DNA of 7,547 bases from JABSOG01 sp047617105 (GTDB taxonomy: Bacteria > Pseudomonadota > Gammaproteobacteria > Enterobacterales > Alteromonadaceae), in NCBI GenBank assembly GCA_047617105.1, contig JBLGCB010000341.1, forward strand, positions 1 to 7,547, given 5' to 3'. The number at the start of each line of letters is the position of its first letter. Within the stretch, counting starts at the first letter, position 1. The notes below the pieces were generated by a model. It saw only the letters and a program-made list of their open reading frames with translations. It did not search any database and was not told where the DNA came from. Shown here one piece after another: positions 5,714 to 7,547 of the stretch. Made by a program: the position numbers and the translations under genes.

Positions 5714-6904
5714 TTATGACTGACAGGGTTTGCCGGACAAACACATCCGGTGTGACGGGCACAATAACTGGCCCTGCTCATTTAATTCACCATTGAGCAT
5801 ATCCGTGCCCGCATGAGGACACTTTCTGGGGAACTTTCGAGGCTGGCCATCCACTTCAATGGTGATCTGTTCATCATCATAATGCAGCGGCTTGATACTG
5901 GTGTTTTTCTGCTCAGCTGGGGCAAAGGTGGTATCGGTGGATGCCGGCTCAAAATCACCTGTGGCCGCCAGTTTAATTTTAGTGAGGTTATCAAAACCGC
6001 CTTTATTAGGGTTATCCCGAGCGACTTTAATATAGTTATAGGTCACCCGTCGATGAAATTGTGGCTCAGTGGTGGTACAGCGCATCGACAAAGCGCCTCT
6101 GGTTTGCCGGGTCATATTAATGATTGACCCATGCATCAATTCAGCCTCAAATATCAGCGCGTCACCCGCTTGCATATCGGTGACATACTGTTGTGACGGG
6201 TAAGTTTTCACCCCCGAAGCAATCTCTTGTAGCGCACCATCAAACTTAGGCTGATAACCACCACTTTGTGGCAACACACCCATACCATTTTTATCATTGA
6301 CTTGGGTTAAAGCGACCCAAACATTAAGGGTATTTTTCGGATGATAACGCCATGAATCCTTGTGCTGACCATGGGGGTTTAATTTGCCTCGTCCCATCCT
6401 CGATTCGATGTAACTTTCGTGGGCTTTGACCTTGGCATAAGGCAAATGCAAGCGCAGATTGGGTTGTAGCTCTAAATAAGCCTGGCTGACATGGGGAGTG
6501 AGTAAACGCTTCATAATGGAGGTTTGCAAGATTAAGGTCGGAATAGAATGCCTGACCGCTAACGCATCATCGACAATTTGCTCAATGGTTTTGGTCTGAT
6601 GAATATCACCAAGGTCGGCATAATCAACACCAAAATAATCTTTGATCAAGGCATCAAAGCGCGTCTGGAGCTTAAGTTGGCCAATCAGGTCTTTGACCAC
6701 AATCACATCGCCGCTTTGCACCGCCGTTAACACATCAGACTCAGCAATGGTTTGCTGTTGCAATACCGAATAATAATTGAGCGGCTGATTCGACAAATCA
6801 ATAATTTGCTGGTATACCGCTTTGTTTTTATAATACTGTCGCAACTGGCGATAATAAAATCCCAGCTTTTTCCTGATGCGCTTTTTTAAACTCAATGTGC
6901 TCAA
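5714..6904 (-). CDS. phytanoyl-CoA dioxygenase-like protein with C-terminal Rieske domain
   Basis: Predicted soluble two-domain oxygenase of 396 residues. The middle resembles the PhyH family of Fe(II)/2-oxoglutarate dioxygenases: GQHKDSW holds the iron-binding His181-x-Asp183, LMHGS gives the distal His258, and Arg269, eleven residues later, is placed to bind 2-oxoglutarate. The last 60 residues are Rieske-like: Cys362-Pro-His364, 17 residues, then Cys382-Pro-Ser-His385, the CxH...CxxH ligands of a [2Fe-2S] cluster. The usual Gly after the second His is Arg386, and the domain ends soon after (LSGKPCQS). The N-terminal 50 residues are basic and Tyr/Gln-rich. The start is TTG at 6904: AGAGG lies six bases before it, an in-frame TAG lies three codons before that TTG, and the first internal ATG (residue 131) is far too late. 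The gene is followed seven bases later by the flippase, suggesting one operon. Substrate unknown. Alternatively the Rieske part may be an electron-transfer module for another enzyme. Confidence 0.8.
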   Translation of the reverse strand: MSTLSLKKRIRKKLGFYYRQLRQYYKNKAVYQQIIDLSNQPLNYYSVLQQQTIAESDVLTAVQSGDVIVVKDLIGQLKLQTRFDALIKDYFGVDYADLGDIHQTKTIEQIVDDALAVRHSIPTLILQTSIMKRLLTPHVSQAYLELQPNLRLHLPYAKVKAHESYIESRMGRGKLNPHGQHKDSWRYHPKNTLNVWVALTQVNDKNGMGVLPQSGGYQPKFDGALQEIASGVKTYPSQQYVTDMQAGDALIFEAELMHGSIINMTRQTRGALSMRCTTTEPQFHRRVTYNYIKVARDNPNKGGFDNLTKIKLAATGDFEPASTDTTFAPAEQKNTSIKPLHYDDEQITIEVDGQPRKFPRKCPHAGTDMLNGELNEQGQLLCPSHRMCLSGKPCQS

Positions 6905-6958
6905 CCTGTGCCTCTAAAATAATACCTTGAAAATAAAATTCAAACTTACCTGAAATAC

Positions 6959-6999
6959 CGTAGGGTGCGCACTGCGCACCATCAACGTAGAATGACGAC
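6959..6999 (+). repeat. uninterrupted REP-like element upstream of the oxygenase gene
   Basis: Contains the perfect palindrome GGTGCGC-ACT-GCGCACC (6964-6980), with CGTAG on its left (6959-6963) and again at 6986-6990. Bases 6959-6982 match the minus strand of 4347-4370 with one difference. Bases 6974-6999 match 4273-4298 at 23 of 26. It sits between the RES gene stop and the oxygenase start and may weaken or separate transcription between them. Confidence 0.8.
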
Positions 7000-7030
7000 C
7001 CCTCATCTTACATAATACAGCCACATCTTC

Positions 7031-7547
7031 TCACTCAGATTCAAAGGGCACAAGCCCTAAACAAATATCACGTACATGGCTGGATAATTCCCGCTCTGAA
7101 CTGCTCGCCGACGCTAATAAATCCGACCGATACCGTTTTGATAACACATAATCACGGGTTGAGGTCTTAAAACGAAAATCTGCCGCAGTGGTTTTATGGT
7201 CGAAAGCGACCAGATTTAGGGTATGAGCATCCGTTTGATAACTTTGAAATAAAATCCCCTGTATAGCAGGGAATTTTGCCACCAACACCTTGGCCAAAGA
7301 CAAGCAAACCGGATAGTCATTGCTCATCAACGGATCAAAACCCAAGGTTGATAACAACAGCTCACTGGTCATTAAATAAACCGTTAAATCTGTTTTCAAT
7401 TCAACTTCAATACATTGGCGCTGGCGCACGGCACTTAACGGCAATACCCCGCTTTGACCTTTTCTGAAAACGGTTTCTCGCAAACAAGCTGACGGAGTTT
7501 CAGCTAAGTACAATCCTTGAATAAGCAGTTGTTTATCACCTACACCT
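7031..7547 (-). CDS. RES-domain protein (probable NAD+-degrading toxin), 5' end outside window
   Basis: The frame is open to the right edge; 171 codons are visible, ending with TGA at 7033-7031. The visible start (VGDKQLLIQGLYLAETPSACLRETVFR) resembles the RES core, in which a Tyr in a GxYYA-like strand and a Glu in a following helix (here the Glu of CLRETV) are conserved and needed for activity. FPAIQGILFQSYQTDAHTLNLVAFD matches the later pattern of the domain, GI-x-Y/F-x-S and a hydrophobic strand. RES proteins are toxins that break down NAD+ and are usually encoded just after an Xre-type antitoxin gene, which here would lie beyond the right edge. The C-terminal 50 residues (KTSTRDYVLSKRYRS...FESE) extend past the domain and I do not recognise them. 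The start codon is not in the window. Weak overall similarity keeps confidence moderate. Confidence 0.55.
   Translation of the reverse strand, partial: GVGDKQLLIQGLYLAETPSACLRETVFRKGQSGVLPLSAVRQRQCIEVELKTDLTVYLMTSELLLSTLGFDPLMSNDYPVCLSLAKVLVAKFPAIQGILFQSYQTDAHTLNLVAFDHKTTAADFRFKTSTRDYVLSKRYRSDLLASASSSERELSSHVRDICLGLVPFESE

Noticed and set aside
5707..5781. 25-codon N-terminal extension of the flippase
   Set aside because: It overlaps the Rieske-coding end of the preceding gene, has no membrane or family character, and the ATG at 5706 gives a standard Wzx N-terminus.
6916..6943. TTGAAT-N16-TATTTT promoter for the oxygenase gene on the minus strand
   Set aside because: The start point would fall at or within the ribosome binding site, leaving almost no leader before the TTG at 6904.

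Overview
The window looks like chromosomal DNA from a gammaproteobacterium, most likely Shewanella or a close relative. This rests on recognising the protein families, the gene order (a large SLBB polysaccharide-export protein divergent from a POT peptide transporter) and a moderate GC content; no database was searched.

Layout. Positions 1-1679 (minus) hold the N-terminal 559 codons of a large periplasmic/outer-membrane SLBB polysaccharide-export protein that runs off the left edge. A 533-base AT-rich divergent intergenic region follows, with a good sigma70-type promoter and an operator-like inverted repeat in front of a complete proton-coupled di/tripeptide transporter (2213-3703, plus). A strong rho-independent terminator separates this from a small two-helix membrane protein of unknown function (3795-4088, plus). 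Between that gene and the next, which converges on it, is a dense cluster of nested inverted repeats (4094-4370). It reads best as REP-like palindromes, one of them split by a 160-base MITE-like insert.

The right half is on the minus strand. A RES-domain protein, open at the right edge, comes first in transcription order. A 126-base gap carrying another copy of the REP-like palindrome follows. Next is a two-domain oxygenase (phytanoyl-CoA-dioxygenase-like Fe(II)/2-oxoglutarate domain plus a C-terminal Rieske [2Fe-2S] domain), and 7 bases after it a Wzx-type polysaccharide flippase. The flippase stop codon lies inside the repeat cluster.

How they may fit together. The SLBB protein and the flippase belong to surface-polysaccharide export. 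The oxygenase is tightly coupled to the flippase, so it may modify a lipid-linked or cell-envelope substrate; this is inference from position only. The peptide transporter and the small membrane protein look like ordinary neighbours. The RES protein is probably the toxin half of a RES/Xre pair whose antitoxin would lie beyond the right edge. The observations most worth checking are the dioxygenase-Rieske fusion paired with a flippase, and the split-palindrome repeat cluster.
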